Origin: Epinephelus fuscoguttatus
Taxonomy: Eukaryota > Chordata > Actinopteri > Perciformes > Serranidae
Direction: 5' to 3'
DNA length: 64,000 bases
Assembly: GCF_011397635.1 (NCBI RefSeq)
Contig: NC_064753.1
Span: 33,566,322-33,630,321 of the forward strand
This document shows positions 61,413 to 64,000 of this stretch, piece by piece. The notes below the pieces were generated by a model, which made no database searches, was not told where the DNA came from, and saw only the letters and a list, made by a program, of their open reading frames with translations. Each line of letters opens with the position of its first letter. Positions within the stretch are counted from its first letter, which is position 1. A program made the translations under genes and the position numbers.

Positions 61413-62390
61413 AATTGTATTAAAACTTCTCTGAAACTATGAGCTAACATTTGCAAGAGCAAAGTTTATTGCATTACAGTTTCTTTAACAGACTGCAGTA
61501 GTTTTAACTAGGTTTACCCAAAACAGTGGCGACAGACTGCAAGGCCTGTAAGTATCTAGCCCCAGCAAATACTCATGTATCATCATAACAATAAGTTAGC
61601 AGCTTAATTAAATAATAAAACAGTAGAGACAGCTTAGTCTGTGACTTAACGTAAAAACCTGATAACATCTTGTGTTTTCGACGTGAGCCAACATGACCTT
61701 GCCTGCTTCCTCTTTAAACTTTAGTTAGTTAACGTTAGCAAGCAGTTAGATACATTACTGACTTATAATTTATGAACTTCCTCGCCACCCAATTGCAATA
61801 GGGATCAAAACAACTAGCTAAATAGTTGACTGCCATTTAAATCGTAATAATCAGCATTAAACTAACCCTTGCATTGTCTCCGTAACCGCTCCCTGCTCGA
61901 CACCGTACCGTTGTTTTGTTTAATACATGACTGCCTTGCATATTTCATATGCGACAGTCAACGTTAACGGTCGGTTAGCTAAAAAAGAACGAACGTTAGC
62001 AGTTAACTACAAGATAGCTAATAAATAAAAAAAGACGGTAGTTTGACGTGTTTAATATTCGCAAGATAACTGTACTCAATTATTTAGCACCTTCCTGGTC
62101 GCTGTCTGGATGTGCTAACAGGGTAGTTCCGTTGTTTTTCAGCAGGGCTGTTTGCTACAGCGGCTGTCACCTCAGTTAGCTTTAAGCTAGCTGGTTAGCT
62201 TGTCATTTATGGCGTTTAGAAGTCCTTACGTTTACTAGCAAGTGGCGCTACATTAGCTTGGTGTTCAGTTGAGACAACCACTTTCCGTACAAGGTGGTAT
62301 TTTACACTAAATGCACCCCTAACATAATGCACTGTGAGTGTCAACATAAACAACCTCACCTTTGATTCTCCCTTGCTTCTGCACAGCGAT

Positions 62391-63392
62391 GGCGTCTGTG
62401 TTGACTGCTGTTGACACAGACGGTCAGGTGATTTATAATGACCCGGAGGGAGTGGTTTGGAAGATTACTTTCAGGTGGTTTATTATCCGCATGCAGATGG
62501 TTTATCCACTTTATCTTTTTAGGGAAGATTTATGCCGCTTCATTATCGCACTGCAAGAAGAACAGACACATTTATGGCTCTGATAAAATCAGACCTCACA
62601 CCGAGTTTGACGCCTCAGAAATCCCCAAGCCAAGTCAAACAGCGCCCCCATGTGGCCGAGGTAAGGAAGTCATATTCTCATATCCAGGGATTTAATCCAT
62701 CAACAGTATGTTGCTATGCCAGTCCAAATCCACACATTTAGTCTTCCAATAAAACATTCAGTGTTGGGGAAGCTACTTTGAAAGCATAGCTGTGCAAACT
62801 ACCAATTACTGCACACTGAAAGAAGCTGAACTACAGCAAAGCTACCCTAGGGAGAAGTTTGGGTAGTTAAAGCTACTCAGAAAAAGTAGATCAAACTACA
62901 CTGTACATGCATTAACAAAATATGAGCAAAAAAATCACATGCAAGCAAAGAAAAAAAGGCACTCTGTTGAGTTCACTGCAAATAGTGCCCACTTATTCAT
63001 AGGTCCAGGAGGGGGTATTGCACCAAGCAAGATTACCCAGTTAGTGAAATACTGCCAAGGCCAACTTGTTCATAGGTCATATATTTAAAAAACAATAATG
63101 ATAAAAAAAAAAACCTACTCATGAGAGAGTGCATGGAGTATCAGCTTTGCTAAAAAAGAAAAAAAACGTGTCAGGAGAGTTCAAGAAGCCACAGGGTTAT
63201 ACAAACGGACCTCCCCTCAACATAAGGATAAAAACAGACAATAACAAAAGTAAGGAGAAAAGAAGACAAAAGAACTAAACTAACATTATATAGCAAAATA
63301 CAACCAAAGATAAATGACTACAGGAAACTCATTGGGCAGTCAGTGAAAAATAAAAAGCGAGACATACATAGAACACAGTGCAGTGAAAAAAG

Positions 63393-63445
<53 letters not shown>

Positions 63446-64000
63446 AATCAAGAAATAATTAGACATCATGAATTGAATGTAATGATAAGTTACTTTTAAA
63501 ATGTTCTGAGGATGAAGAGCTCTTGACAACATGAACTTTGGTGTTACAAATCTGTATACCACGATATCTGAGGGTATACTGACCATGTTACGTTCTGTAA
63601 AAAGGAAGGTGGAGCTGATTGGGAATTAAATGCAAAGAAATTGCTAAATGATGATGGCAAAGAAGAAGGTAAGAACATACAATATATTTATATATGAACA
63701 CACATATCTGATGAATATTTATGTCATATACTGAGAGAACGTTCAGTTTCCCGAACCAATCTTACAAATCATTTTTGCAGCAAATTAAGCTTATACAGGT
63801 TTTGTATACAGAGTCCATCAGTCCAATAGATGGCTTTCAGAAATTAGAGTTGAGGTGGGGGTATTGCACCAAGCAGGATTAATCAGGTTGCAAAGTAACT
63901 TCTAAAATAGCATGCAACAACTTCTCATTTGTTAATAAAAAAAACACAGTAATCAAAAGACTATGACTAATTGTAGTCAAAGGGGGTTCAATACAGTAGA
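62391..64000. other. Right edge: repeats, no supported gene
   Basis: 62759-62910 looks like a hAT-type terminus (CAGTGTTGGGGAAGCTACTT). GGGGGTATTGCACCAAGCA occurs at about 63010-63029 and again at about 63856-63875 as a direct repeat. An (AT)n microsatellite spans 63395-63442. A 65-codon plus-strand frame from ATG 62391 has no family I recognise. Confidence 0.5.

Larger units (their letters stand above)
59591..62390 (-). other. marchf7: MARCHF7 upstream region with possible non-coding first exon
   Basis: The first coding exon is preceded on the minus strand by CGCAACAG at 59608-59601, a splice acceptor, so the promoter is further upstream. The best visible candidate for the leader exon is GC-richer sequence around 61920-61867 ending CAAGG|GTTAGT, but this is a guess. 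Repeats occupy 60680-60836 and 60837-61412. Confidence 0.35.

Noticed and set aside
62362..62741. Small plus-strand frames from ATG 62391 and nearby as a divergent gene (for example BAZ2B first exon)
   Set aside because: The translated sequence matches no family I recognise and does not resemble the BAZ2B N-terminus; no clear splice donor supports it.

Overview
This window is vertebrate nuclear DNA, almost certainly from a ray-finned (percomorph-like teleost) fish. Its genes are split into many short exons with GT-AG introns. The introns are packed with fish-type interspersed repeats: tRNA-derived SINEs, L2-like and L1-like LINE fragments, hAT-like and Harbinger-like non-autonomous elements, and GT, AT and GTGA microsatellites. 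The species cannot be fixed from sequence alone. There are no bacterial, CRISPR, rRNA or tRNA gene features.

Layout: (1) 1-10929 (+) is the 3' half of PLA2R1 (phospholipase A2 receptor 1): the end of C-type-lectin-like domain (CTLD) 6, all of CTLD7 and CTLD8, the membrane segment and the tail, then a 3'UTR to about 11.7 kb. (2) 11.7-15.3 kb is intergenic, holding repeats and a degenerate AT-rich minisatellite that ends near the LY75 promoter. (3) 15545-46498 (+) is a complete LY75 (DEC-205/CD205) gene. I could join 35 coding exons in phase into a 1735-residue protein with signal peptide, ricin-type CysR domain, fibronectin type II domain, ten CTLDs, a membrane segment and a short tail. (4) 46.5-50.7 kb holds the LY75 3' region, a Harbinger-like element and a hAT-like element. 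(5) 59590 down to 51357 (-) is a complete MARCHF7 (RING-CH E3 ligase, axotrophin), joined in phase from ten coding exons into 789 residues. (6) 59.6-64 kb is MARCHF7 5' non-coding sequence and repeats.

The order PLA2R1-LY75-MARCHF7, with the ligase convergent on the two receptors, matches the human chromosome 2q24 neighbourhood except that no CD302 CTLD is visible between LY75 and MARCHF7. PLA2R1 and LY75 are tandem paralogues of the mannose-receptor family, both endocytic type I membrane receptors; MARCHF7 is an unrelated cytosolic/nuclear ubiquitin ligase.

I found no wholly new system. The most checkable oddities are an apparent GC-AG intron after the LY75 FN2 exon, a 189-bp tandem duplication that copied the end of a transposon just upstream of that exon, nested transposon stacks (one containing a SINE with a perfect 14-bp target-site duplication), a roughly 700-bp near-palindrome in an LY75 intron, splice donors embedded in GT microsatellites, and diverged endocytic motifs in both receptor tails.
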